Positions 1-6,953 of a stretch of 64,000 nucleotides of DNA are shown one piece after another. Location: the NCBI RefSeq assembly GCF_014873485.1, contig NZ_JADBDT010000001.1, positions 4,582,501 to 4,646,500 of the forward strand. The letters run 5' to 3'. The stretch comes from Sphingopyxis sp. OAS728. GTDB taxonomy: Bacteria > Pseudomonadota > Alphaproteobacteria > Sphingomonadales > Sphingomonadaceae. The position numbers and the translations under genes are program-made. The stretch's first letter is position 1. Each line of letters opens with the position of its first letter. The notes under the pieces were generated by a model that worked only from the letters and a program-made list of their open reading frames with translations, searched no databases and had not been told where the DNA came from.

Positions 1-2
1 GA

Positions 3-170
3 CATCAGCAGACCGCGCATGACGCCGCGCTCGCCTTGCACCGCGCCTATGCGACGAACGGAGACACTGCCAGCCTCAAGACCGCGGCCGGCGAAATCGC
101 GCCGGTCGTCGAGCAGCACATTGCCGAGCTACAGAACCTTTCGGGAGCAGCGGCTAGCAACACTCGTTGA
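3..170 (+). CDS. DUF4142-like protein, C-terminal end (partial)
   Basis: The frame is open from the window edge and stops with TGA at 168-170, giving 55 residues. It starts with HQQT and continues as two amphipathic helices ending in an HIAELQNL stretch, the pattern at the C-terminus of DUF4142 proteins, which are four-helix, ferritin-like, usually exported proteins of unknown function. The 5' part, with any signal peptide, lies outside the window. The identification rests only on this short tail. Confidence 0.55.
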   Translation, partial: HQQTAHDAALALHRAYATNGDTASLKTAAGEIAPVVEQHIAELQNLSGAAASNTR

Positions 171-421
171 AACATAACTAAAGATCGGCTCCTGCCCGCG
201 GCTCGGCATGAGGCTGGCCGCGGCTGGCGGTGACGCGCCTGTGCCAAGCTGACCAGCTAGCACGCCGAGCTGGAGCCAACACGCTTATGGCGTCAACTCA
301 GGCGGGGCCTGGAGCCATGTACCCGCCGTCTTACCCGCCACCGCAAACGGAGATTCAGTTTGTCAGACCGGAAACTCGCGATCGTTACCGGGCTTTGAGC
401 GGTATCGAGGCGCTCGAAACC

Positions 422-622
422 GGTCTGTCGAAGTCGCATTAGGACGATCCGGCCGATGTTGCGGTAACCGGATGGGAAGCGCTGGAGAGCGGCGAACATT
501 CGGTCGTCCATGGTCGCGAGAACAAGGCGCAGGTGCTCGCATCCGGGGTCCTCAGCGAAGCGACGACCGCTGAGATGCATCGCAAGCTCGCGGAGCCGGG
601 GTCCGGCAAAGCGGACACATAG
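422..622 (+). pseudogene. remnant of a short-chain dehydrogenase C-terminus
   Basis: After an in-frame stop at 440-442, the frame reads DDPADVAVTGWEAL, a VV-containing strand, and then EMHRKLAEPGS before a stop at 620-622. That is the usual C-terminal tail of classical SDR proteins annotated as SDR family oxidoreductases. The residues just before the stop (GLSKSH) fit the same tail, with TAG where a Lys codon would be expected. No Rossmann motif (GxxxGxG) or YxxxK is present upstream, so only the last 65 or so residues survive. The 171-421 stretch shows no convincing gene. Confidence 0.55.
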
Positions 623-640
623 CAAAGGTCGGCAGCGCAA

Positions 641-1363
641 GTGAGGATCGGGACAGCCGGATGGAGCATTGCTTCGCAATATGCTGAAGACTTTCCGGTC
701 GAGGGGATGACACTTGAGCGTTATGCGCATCGCCTGTCCTGTGCCGAGGTAAATTCGTCATTCTATCGCTCGCATCGCCCGTCGACATGGACGAGGTGGG
801 CCGAACTCGTGCCGGCTGAATTTCGCTTTTCAGTCAAGGTTCCGAAGTTGATGACGCACGAACGCCGGCTGCGTGATTGCAGCGATTTGATCGACAAACT
901 CGTGGAGGAAACTGGCGGGCTCGGCGAGAAGCTGGCGGTCTTTCTCGTCCAGCTGCCGCCAACGCTTATTTTCGACGCCGTCATGGCCGCCGAATTTTTC
1001 GAGGAACTTGGCGCTGCGACATCGGCGTGTCTCGCCTGTGAACCCCGGCATCACAGCTGGTTCGATCCGCCGGCGGACGATTTGCTGGCTCGCCACGAGG
1101 TCGCGCGGGTCGCTGCCGACCCCGCGCGCGTACCGGCAGCGGCGGACCCAGGAGGGTGGCGGGGCCTGTCCTATTGGCGCCTGCACGGTTCGCCGCACAT
1201 CTATCGCTCGCGTTATTCCGCGCGCGATCTCGACCTTTACGCGTCACGGATCGTGGCGGCAGACGCGGGGGCGGAGCGGGCATGGTGCATCTTCGACAAC
1301 ACGGCGTCGTCGGCCGCTATCGGTAACGCGCTTGTCCTGCATGAGCGCTTCGCGCGACGGTGA
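641..1363 (+). CDS. DUF72 domain-containing protein
   Basis: A 240-residue protein with the DUF72 (YecE-like, TIM-barrel fold) pattern: it opens with RIGTAGWSI, has EVNSSFYRS near residue 38, FSVKVPKLMTH near 65, ACEPRHHSWF near 133 and YWRLHGSPHIYRSRYS near 180. The length matches the family. The biochemical role of DUF72 is not established; the fold suggests a phosphate- or nucleic-acid-related enzyme. The start is GTG with a distant AAAGGT upstream. It begins 18 bases after the SDR remnant and is followed by a KTSC gene. Confidence 0.85.
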   Translation: MRIGTAGWSIASQYAEDFPVEGMTLERYAHRLSCAEVNSSFYRSHRPSTWTRWAELVPAEFRFSVKVPKLMTHERRLRDCSDLIDKLVEETGGLGEKLAVFLVQLPPTLIFDAVMAAEFFEELGAATSACLACEPRHHSWFDPPADDLLARHEVARVAADPARVPAAADPGGWRGLSYWRLHGSPHIYRSRYSARDLDLYASRIVAADAGAERAWCIFDNTASSAAIGNALVLHERFARR

Positions 1364-1399
1364 GCCGGAACTTCTTCCGGCGGGCGGCGCTCATCAAAG

Positions 1400-1645
1400 A
1401 TGCAGGTTTGCCGCTTCGACAATTCATCGATCATCGACCGTGCAGCTTTCGACGAGGAGGCAGAGCTCCTGTGTGTGCGATTCCTCGACACCGGCTGTTA
1501 TTTCTATTTCGGCGTTCCTCGCAACTTGTTCGAACGCCTATGTTCGGCGCCGTCGGCCGGGCAGTTTTTCAACGAACATATCAAGGGCCGATTCCAATTC
1601 GAACGAGATCCGGACCAGCGCCGCTTCGGGCCGATCGCGGACTGA
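1400..1645 (+). CDS. KTSC domain-containing protein
   Basis: A complete 81-residue protein that is almost entirely a KTSC domain: an early SS-I motif, then LCVRFLDTGCYFYFGVP near residues 24-40, APSAGQFFNEHI near 49 and a basic, aromatic end. KTSC domains are small and are often found with RNA- or nucleotide-related proteins; no activity is firmly known. It follows the DUF72 gene by 36 bases in the same direction. The ribosome-binding site is weak, so the start is chosen from domain length. Confidence 0.8.
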   Translation: MQVCRFDNSSIIDRAAFDEEAELLCVRFLDTGCYFYFGVPRNLFERLCSAPSAGQFFNEHIKGRFQFERDPDQRRFGPIAD

Positions 1646-1658
1646 CGGCTGCTGCGAT

Positions 1659-1711
1659 GGCGGAGGCCTCAGACGGCCCGCTTTGGGAGGAGGTTAGAGG
1701 CCGCTTCCGCC
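1659..1711. terminator. imperfect inverted repeat between convergent genes
   Basis: GGCGGA followed by GGCCTC at 1659-1670 can pair with GAGGCC and TCCGCC at 1697-1711, with a 3-base bulge and a 26-base loop. It lies between the converging KTSC gene and the sugar dehydrogenase gene, where a two-way terminator is expected. There is no clear T run on either side, so this is only a candidate. Confidence 0.25.
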
Positions 1712-1757
1712 ATTCGGCCCCCGCCGTGATCCGCTAACCGGCCTCGAGCCGAATGCC

Positions 1758-3095
1758 CTATTTTTGGCTGGCAACCGGTCCAACAGGCGAGCCCATCGCG
1801 ACGGCGCTCGGACCACTAACGCGCCAGACGGTGTTCGACAGGTCGTCGGCGATCCAGAGCGAATTTCGGGCGGAATCCCAAGCGACCCCGACGGGACGGC
1901 CGCGCGCCTTCCCGTTTTTGATGAACCCGGTGACAAAATCCCTTGGCTTGCCTGCAGGTCTGCCGTTGGCGAACGGCACGAAGCTCACCTTGTAGCCGGC
2001 GAGGCTCTGGCGGTTCCAGCTGCCATGTTCGCCAACGAACGCGCCTTGCGCGAAGCCCGGAAAACCGGCTCCGGCCGCGAAGCTGAGGCCGAGCGGTGCG
2101 ACGTGCGAGCCGAGCGCATAGTCGGGCGCGATCGCCGTCTTCACCAATTCGGGCTTCTGCGGATGAACGCGCGGGTCGATATGCTTGCCCCAATAGCTGT
2201 AGGGCCAGCCATAGAAGGATCCTTCGCGCACCGAGGTCAGATAGTCGGGCACCAGTTCCGCCCCCAGTTCGTCGCGTTCGTTGACTACCGCCCATAGCTG
2301 GTTCGAGGTCGGCTCGAAGGCGAGTGCGGTCGGGTTGCGAATGCCCGAGACGAAGACGCGGTTGGCGCCAGTCGCGGCATCTATCTCCCAGATTACCGCG
2401 CGGTCTTCCTCGACGCTCATCCCGCGCTCGCCGACATTGCTGTTCGATCCGATACCGACGTAAAGCTTGCTGCCGTCGGGACTGGCGGCGAGCGATTTGG
2501 TCCAGTGATGGTTGACGACGGCGGGCAATTTGGTGACTTCTTCACCCGGCGTGCCGATGCTCGTCTGCCCGTCGCTATAGGGGAAGCGGAGCAGTGCCCC
2601 CTGATTTGCGACGTAGAGACTGCCGTTTACAAGAGCGAGCCCGTAAGGCGCGTCGAGATCCTTGATGAAGGTCGTGCGCAGTTCGGGCCGCCCGTCGCCA
2701 TTGGTGTCGCGCAGCAGCGTGATGCGGTCGCCGCCCTTGACGCTGCTTTTGCCGAGGCTCTTGATGTAGCCCGCGATGACGTCCTTGGGCCGGAGCTTTG
2801 GCGCATGGCCGCCCGAATCTTCGGCGACGAGGATATCGCCGTTGGGCAAGACGAGGATCTGACGTGGGATCTTGAGACCGGTCGCGACCGGCGTGATCGT
2901 GAACCCCTTCGGCACGGTCGGCAGCTCGCCGTTCCAGCCGGCTGGCTTGGCGATCTTCATCGGCGGCAGGAGCGTTTCGTCGAGCGCCGGCAGCTTCGGA
3001 TCCGCGCCCGTCTGATCGAGGCTCTCGTCGCCGCTACTGCATGCCGAAAGCGAGGTTGCAGCAAGGGCCGCTGCGAGGAAAAAGATACGGGTCAT
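1758..3095 (-). CDS. PQQ-type sugar (sorbosone) dehydrogenase lipoprotein
   Basis: A 445-residue exported lipoprotein. The start at 3095 gives a signal peptide with lipobox LSAC and has GGAGG placed properly upstream; the longer frame to 3194 is an extension without a signal. The mature part is a six-bladed beta-propeller of the soluble glucose/sorbosone dehydrogenase family: FTITPVATGLKIPRQILVLP at the start, GDILVAEDSGG, DLDAPYGLAL, SGIRNPTALAFEP, FYGWPYSYWG and GEHGSWNRQ further on. Members use pyrroloquinoline quinone to oxidise sugars or polyols in the periplasm; the substrate here is unknown. It overlaps the upstream DUF2231 gene by 4 bases, so the two are probably one operon. Confidence 0.85.
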   Translation of the reverse strand: MTRIFFLAAALAATSLSACSSGDESLDQTGADPKLPALDETLLPPMKIAKPAGWNGELPTVPKGFTITPVATGLKIPRQILVLPNGDILVAEDSGGHAPKLRPKDVIAGYIKSLGKSSVKGGDRITLLRDTNGDGRPELRTTFIKDLDAPYGLALVNGSLYVANQGALLRFPYSDGQTSIGTPGEEVTKLPAVVNHHWTKSLAASPDGSKLYVGIGSNSNVGERGMSVEEDRAVIWEIDAATGANRVFVSGIRNPTALAFEPTSNQLWAVVNERDELGAELVPDYLTSVREGSFYGWPYSYWGKHIDPRVHPQKPELVKTAIAPDYALGSHVAPLGLSFAAGAGFPGFAQGAFVGEHGSWNRQSLAGYKVSFVPFANGRPAGKPRDFVTGFIKNGKARGRPVGVAWDSARNSLWIADDLSNTVWRVSGPSAVAMGSPVGPVASQK

Positions 3096-3517
3096 GCTGC
3101 GTTCCTCCCGCCGTAGGCGATCCACCCCGCTATCAGCGCGGCGACGCTGGAGACGATCGAGAGCGCGACGCCGGTGGTGCCCACCGAACTCCACGCGTCC
3201 TGGCTATGCTTGAAGGCGTTGATCAGCCCAGCGATCCACATGACGAGGATGAGCAGGAAATAGACGAGAGCAGACGTTCGCAAGGTGTCGCGGCGATGCC
3301 GGAACAGGCTGAGCGCAGCCCATAGGAGCACCGGCGCGCCGACGACCAGCGCGCCTGTGATCGCCCACGCGGCGAAATTGCTCCACTGGATCTCGGCGCT
3401 TTTGAGATAGGTGATGTCGGAGAGGAGCGCGGTCGTGAACAGCGCGACGGGAAAGGCGAGGAGCAGCCCGTGGAGGGGATGCACGGATCGACTGTTCGTG
3501 GAAGGATGGGACGTCAA
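3092..3517 (-). CDS. DUF2231 membrane protein
   Basis: A 141-residue integral membrane protein with four hydrophobic segments, near residues 18-37, 48-67, 80-98 and 113-132. It opens with HPLHGLLLAFPVALFTTALL, the hallmark of DUF2231. Such proteins are often encoded next to cytochromes or copper proteins, but their role is not known. Its stop overlaps the start of the sugar dehydrogenase (ATGA at 3092-3095), which implies coupled translation. It is divergent from the oxidase assembly operon on the other strand, and the 119 bases between them should hold both promoters. Confidence 0.8.
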   Translation of the reverse strand: MTSHPSTNSRSVHPLHGLLLAFPVALFTTALLSDITYLKSAEIQWSNFAAWAITGALVVGAPVLLWAALSLFRHRRDTLRTSALVYFLLILVMWIAGLINAFKHSQDAWSSVGTTGVALSIVSSVAALIAGWIAYGGRNAA

Positions 3518-3636
3518 GCCTGTTCTCCGCCTGTTGCTGCCCCCGTCTCAGTAATGCGCCGCTTTGCAATTGGTTTCGTCCGGAGAAGCGGAACCCCGCC
3601 GTGCTCGCAACGTTCGTTTGCATGAGAAAGGGCTTT

Positions 3637-4353
3637 ATGGATCAGAGCTGGATTCCCTATTGCGGCGCGGCGCCACTGCCCGGCGACTGGTTAGGGCGCT
3701 GGAATGGCGATCCGTTGCTGCTGCTCGCCGTCGCGGTCACAGCGGGCGCCGCCTATAGACGGGCGGGCGTTGCGGTGCCATTTTGGGCAGGGTTCGTGGT
3801 GCTTTTTCTCTTGTTCGTGTCGCCGCTCTGCGCGCTTTCGTCGGCGCTGTTTTCTGTCCGGGTGGCGCATCATGTGATGCTCACCGCGGTTGTGGCTCCG
3901 CTGCTCGTCTGGGGTTTACCGAAGTTGCAGGTGAAAGGCAGCGCGGCGCTGTGGGCGGCGCTTCATGTCCTGCTCTTCTGGTTCTGGCACGCGCCCTTGC
4001 CTTACGCGCTTGCGTTGTCGAGCGAACGCATCTTTTGGGCGATGCAGCTGAGCCTGCTCGCGAGCGCGGTCGCCGTCTGGGCAGCGTTGCGCGAAGCGTC
4101 GCCACCGACCGCCATCGCGCTGCTACTGGCAATGATGGTGCAGATGGGGCTGCTCGGCGCACTCATCACCTTTGCCGGCTCTCCGCTTTACACGCCGCAC
4201 TATGTCTCGACGCAGCCGTGGGGACTGTCGCCTGTCGAGGACCAGCAACTCGCCGGGCTCATCATGTGGGCGCCCGCGGCGGGCTTCTATCTGGCGGCCG
4301 CCTTGTGGCGGGGGTGGGCGATGCTCGCGCCGCCCGCCGCGCCTGCGCGATGA
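3637..4353 (+). CDS. ctaG: cytochrome c oxidase assembly protein, Caa3_CtaG family
   Basis: A 238-residue protein with six or seven membrane segments and the Caa3_CtaG signature: an N-terminal IPYCG-APLPGDW region, FVSPLCALSSALFSVRVAHHVML near residue 80 and FWFWHAPLPYALAL near 120. The family helps place copper in caa3-type oxidases, and the oxidase genes follow directly. I chose ATG 3637 because AGAAAGGG lies six bases upstream; in-frame ATG/GTG codons at 3601 and 3622 are alternatives. The end overlaps cytochrome b561 by 4 bases. This is not the Cox11-type CtaG, despite the shared symbol. Confidence 0.85.
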   Translation: MDQSWIPYCGAAPLPGDWLGRWNGDPLLLLAVAVTAGAAYRRAGVAVPFWAGFVVLFLLFVSPLCALSSALFSVRVAHHVMLTAVVAPLLVWGLPKLQVKGSAALWAALHVLLFWFWHAPLPYALALSSERIFWAMQLSLLASAVAVWAALREASPPTAIALLLAMMVQMGLLGALITFAGSPLYTPHYVSTQPWGLSPVEDQQLAGLIMWAPAAGFYLAAALWRGWAMLAPPAAPAR

Positions 4354-5012
4354 TCGAGGCGCTGCAGGCGTGGGCGGCGCGCTACGCCGCGGATCGCCGC
4401 TATTCACCGGTCGGGCAGATTTTCCATTGGGTGATGGCGGCGCTCGTGATTTTCCAGCTTGGTTGGGGCTGGCATATGAGCCGCATTCCGGCGGGGGGCG
4501 ACAAGCTCGAAGCCTTCCGCATCCATGCCGAACTCGGCCTGCTCATGTTCGTGCTCGCGATCCTGCGCGGTATCTGGCGGCTCGTCATCCCTGGCCCCGT
4601 CAACGATGCCGACCGCCTGGGCTGGCAGACCGTCGCCGCCTATGTGACCCACATCCTCTTCTATCTCTGCTTCTTCGGGCTGCCCTTGAGCGGCTGGGCG
4701 ATGTGGTCGACGGTGAAGGGGGAAGAGCTCAAAATCGCGGGCGTCATTCCATGGCCCTATATGCCGTTCGATACGCTCGCGCCGCAAATCCAGTGGTGGA
4801 TCCTTGACTGGGCAGAGGGCATCCACCTGCTGCTGATTATCCTCCTGGTCGTGATGATCCCGATGCATGTCGGGGCGGCGCTAAAGCATCATTTTTGGGA
4901 TCGTCACGACGTGCTGCGGGGGATGCTTCCCGATCTGGAGGGCGGCCCGCCCGAAGCCCCGAAGCGTACGCCGAAACCGCGCGCGCCTCGGCGGCCGAAA
5001 GCCTCCGGCTGA
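4350..5012 (+). CDS. cytochrome b561-type membrane protein
   Basis: A 220-residue four-helix di-heme b protein of the bacterial cytochrome b561 / Ni-hydrogenase b family. The helices, each with likely heme-ligand His residues, lie near residues 24-44 (FHWVMAALVIFQLGWGWH), 56-78 (HAELGLLMFVLAILRGIWR), 92-115 (VTHILFYLCFFGLPLSG) and 150-175 (GIHLLLIILLVVMIPMH). It carries electrons between quinol and periplasmic acceptors. ATG 4350 overlaps the ctaG stop. The Arg/Pro-rich tail runs 176 bases antisense to the end of the facing cytochrome c gene. Confidence 0.85.
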   Translation: MIEALQAWAARYAADRRYSPVGQIFHWVMAALVIFQLGWGWHMSRIPAGGDKLEAFRIHAELGLLMFVLAILRGIWRLVIPGPVNDADRLGWQTVAAYVTHILFYLCFFGLPLSGWAMWSTVKGEELKIAGVIPWPYMPFDTLAPQIQWWILDWAEGIHLLLIILLVVMIPMHVGAALKHHFWDRHDVLRGMLPDLEGGPPEAPKRTPKPRAPRRPKASG

Positions 5013-5571
5013 TTTCGCGCATCTCGCCTAGTGGATCATTGTTGCGCTTCGCGGTCCGCCATGCGGTGAGCTGCTTTTCGAGATAGGCCGCAGGCTGCCC
5101 CGCGAGCGGCGGGTTGGCAGCGTCGCCCGCGCCGCCTGCGCCATGACAGGTTGCGCAAGGCGCGAGGCCGCGGACCGGGTCGCCTTGCCGATAGAGCCCT
5201 TCGCCTTCGGCATTGCCGGCTGTAGCCAAAACGTCGGGCACCGATAGCGCGGCATAATAGGCCGCCACCTTCGAGCGATCCTCGTCCGGTAGCCGCAGTG
5301 CGACCGTGCGCATCGCGGGGTGCTCACGCCGGCCGTTCGCATAATCGTCGAGCTGGCGGTGGAGATAGCCGGCGTCCAGCCCCGCGAGGCGCGGGGTTTC
5401 CTTGCCGTCGCCTTCGCCCTTCAAGCCGTGGCAGGTGAAGCAGGCGGCCGCGGCGCCGGCGTCGCCGCCGCTCATGGCAATTGTCTCGCCTGTCGCGCGA
5501 AACGGATCACGATACGGCGGCGCGCCGCATCCCATGAGGAAAAGCAGAAGCAGAAGAGAGGCGGCGCGCAC
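4837..5571 (-). CDS. di-heme c-type cytochrome lipoprotein (c4-like)
   Basis: About 244 residues with two heme c sites, CFTCH and CATCH, each followed by a family-typical PxLAG-QPAAYLEKQL-like segment, the layout of cytochrome c4 and related electron donors to terminal oxidases. A leader with lipobox LMGC points to a membrane-anchored periplasmic protein. The start is uncertain: GTG 5571 gives a compact leader, but the frame is open much further up. The C-terminal 45 residues (Pro/Arg/Ser-rich, unlike c4) come from the 176 bases overlapping the end of the b561 gene on the other strand. It faces the oxidase operon but clearly belongs with it. Confidence 0.75.
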   Translation of the reverse strand: MRAASLLLLLFLMGCGAPPYRDPFRATGETIAMSGGDAGAAAACFTCHGLKGEGDGKETPRLAGLDAGYLHRQLDDYANGRREHPAMRTVALRLPDEDRSKVAAYYAALSVPDVLATAGNAEGEGLYRQGDPVRGLAPCATCHGAGGAGDAANPPLAGQPAAYLEKQLTAWRTAKRNNDPLGEMREISRRLSAAEARAVSAYASGLRAGRPPDREASPAARRDDPKNDALAPPRHASGSSRPGG

Positions 5572-5662
5572 GACAGGGGAACCATTTTCGCCGCGGGGTG
5601 GTTCCCGACATGTGCCTTGCGCGAAAATCAACCGGATCTGGAAAGGGGGCGTGGCGGGATCG

Positions 5663-6004
5663 ATGCTGATGGTAGTATCCGCCTGTGCCCCCACTGCCAT
5701 CGAACCACCCGTCGCCGACGTGCGCGCAGTCGCGCGCGGGAAAGCAGCGGCGGTCCGACTGGGCTGCGGCGCGTGCCACGACATGCCCGGCGTCGGCTGG
5801 CCCAAGGGCACGATCGGACCTTCGCTGGCGGGCATCGGTGATCGCGCGCTGATCGCTGGAAAAGTCCCGAATGGTGAGCCGCAGCTCGCCGCCTTTGTCC
5901 GCGATGCGCCTTCGCAGGTGCCGGAAAGCGGAATGCCCGCCGTCCCGATGACATCCAGCGAAGCGCGCGATATCGCGGCCTGGCTCCGGAGCTTGCGTGA
6001 CTAG
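5663..6004 (+). CDS. monoheme c-type cytochrome lipoprotein
   Basis: A 113-residue class I cytochrome c: leader with lipobox VSAC, one heme site CGACH near residue 37, IGPSLAGIGDRALIAG after it and an M ligand in SGMPAVPM near 90, ending in AAWLRSL. It probably feeds electrons to the oxidase encoded next, or brings heme c to its assembly. ATG 5663 is chosen because it gives a good leader; GTG 5651 is possible. It overlaps the subunit II gene by 8 bases and divergently abuts the di-heme cytochrome. Confidence 0.75.
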   Translation: MLMVVSACAPTAIEPPVADVRAVARGKAAAVRLGCGACHDMPGVGWPKGTIGPSLAGIGDRALIAGKVPNGEPQLAAFVRDAPSQVPESGMPAVPMTSSEARDIAAWLRSLRD

Positions 6005-6953
6005 GGCCGCGCCTGCTTCCGGCAGCGGCGACGGCTGGCCGCCAGCGGTCTTCGATCCGGCCGGGCCTTATTCGGAGCCGGTGACGATACTGGCCTGGGC
6101 GCTGGTCGCTGGCGGGGCGGTGATCTTCGCCATCGTGCTCGCGGCGCTCTGGATCGCCCTCTACGGACCGGCAAAGTTGAAAACGCGGCTCGGCGGCGAG
6201 AAGGCGATCTGGATATTGGGTTTCGCCTTTCCCGCCGTGGTGCTCACCGGCCTTCTCATCTGGGGCCTGATGCTCACGTCGTCGCTATCGGCAACGCGCG
6301 TCACAGGCACCGAGATGCGCGTGAAGATCATCGGCGAGATGTGGTGGTGGCGCGTGCATTATCAGGATGCCAAGGGCCGCGAGACGCTGCGCGACGCGAA
6401 CGAACTGCATATCCCCGTCGGCACGCCGGTGCTGCTCGAGCTCGAAGCCGCCGACGTCATTCACAGCTTCTGGGTGCCACGGCTCGGCGGCAAGATGGAC
6501 ATGATTCCGGGGCGCACCAACCGGCTGTTGATCCAGGCCGATGCGCCCGGCGTCTACAAGGGCCAGTGCGCCGAATATTGCGGCGGACCGCACGCGCTGA
6601 TGGGCTTTGTCGTGGTGGCGCATGAGCCCGAGGAGTTCGCGCGCTGGCGCGCATCGCGGCGGCCGGCGCCAGCATCGGGCGGTGAGGGGCTGTCGCTGTT
6701 CCTGTCGAGCGGCTGCGCGGCATGCCATACGATCCGCGGAACGCCGGCAAACGGGCTCGCCGGGCCCGATCTCACCCATGTTGGGTCGCGCCGCACGCTC
6801 GGCGCAGGCATTTTGCCGAACAATCCCGGAACGATGGCGGGGTGGATCGCGGATAGCCAAGGCATAAAACCCGCAAACCGCATGCCCGCCTATCATCAAT
6901 TCAGCGGCGAGCAACTGCTGGCGCTGACCGATTATATGGTCAGCCTCAAATGA
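5997..6953 (+). CDS. coxB: cytochrome c oxidase subunit II with C-terminal heme c (caa3-type)
   Basis: A 318-residue oxidase subunit. Two membrane helices (about 28-52 and 70-92) precede the periplasmic CuA domain: HSFWVPRLGGKMDMIPG holds the first CuA His, and GQCAEYCGGPHALM supplies the Cys, Glu, Cys, His and Met ligands. After a linker comes a cytochrome c domain with CAACH near residue 240 and an M ligand in NRMPAYH. This two-part subunit defines caa3-type oxidases, which take electrons through their own heme c. The start is GTG at 5997, overlapping the previous cytochrome; the end overlaps subunit I by ATGA. Confidence 0.92.
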   Translation: MTRAAPASGSGDGWPPAVFDPAGPYSEPVTILAWALVAGGAVIFAIVLAALWIALYGPAKLKTRLGGEKAIWILGFAFPAVVLTGLLIWGLMLTSSLSATRVTGTEMRVKIIGEMWWWRVHYQDAKGRETLRDANELHIPVGTPVLLELEAADVIHSFWVPRLGGKMDMIPGRTNRLLIQADAPGVYKGQCAEYCGGPHALMGFVVVAHEPEEFARWRASRRPAPASGGEGLSLFLSSGCAACHTIRGTPANGLAGPDLTHVGSRRTLGAGILPNNPGTMAGWIADSQGIKPANRMPAYHQFSGEQLLALTDYMVSLK

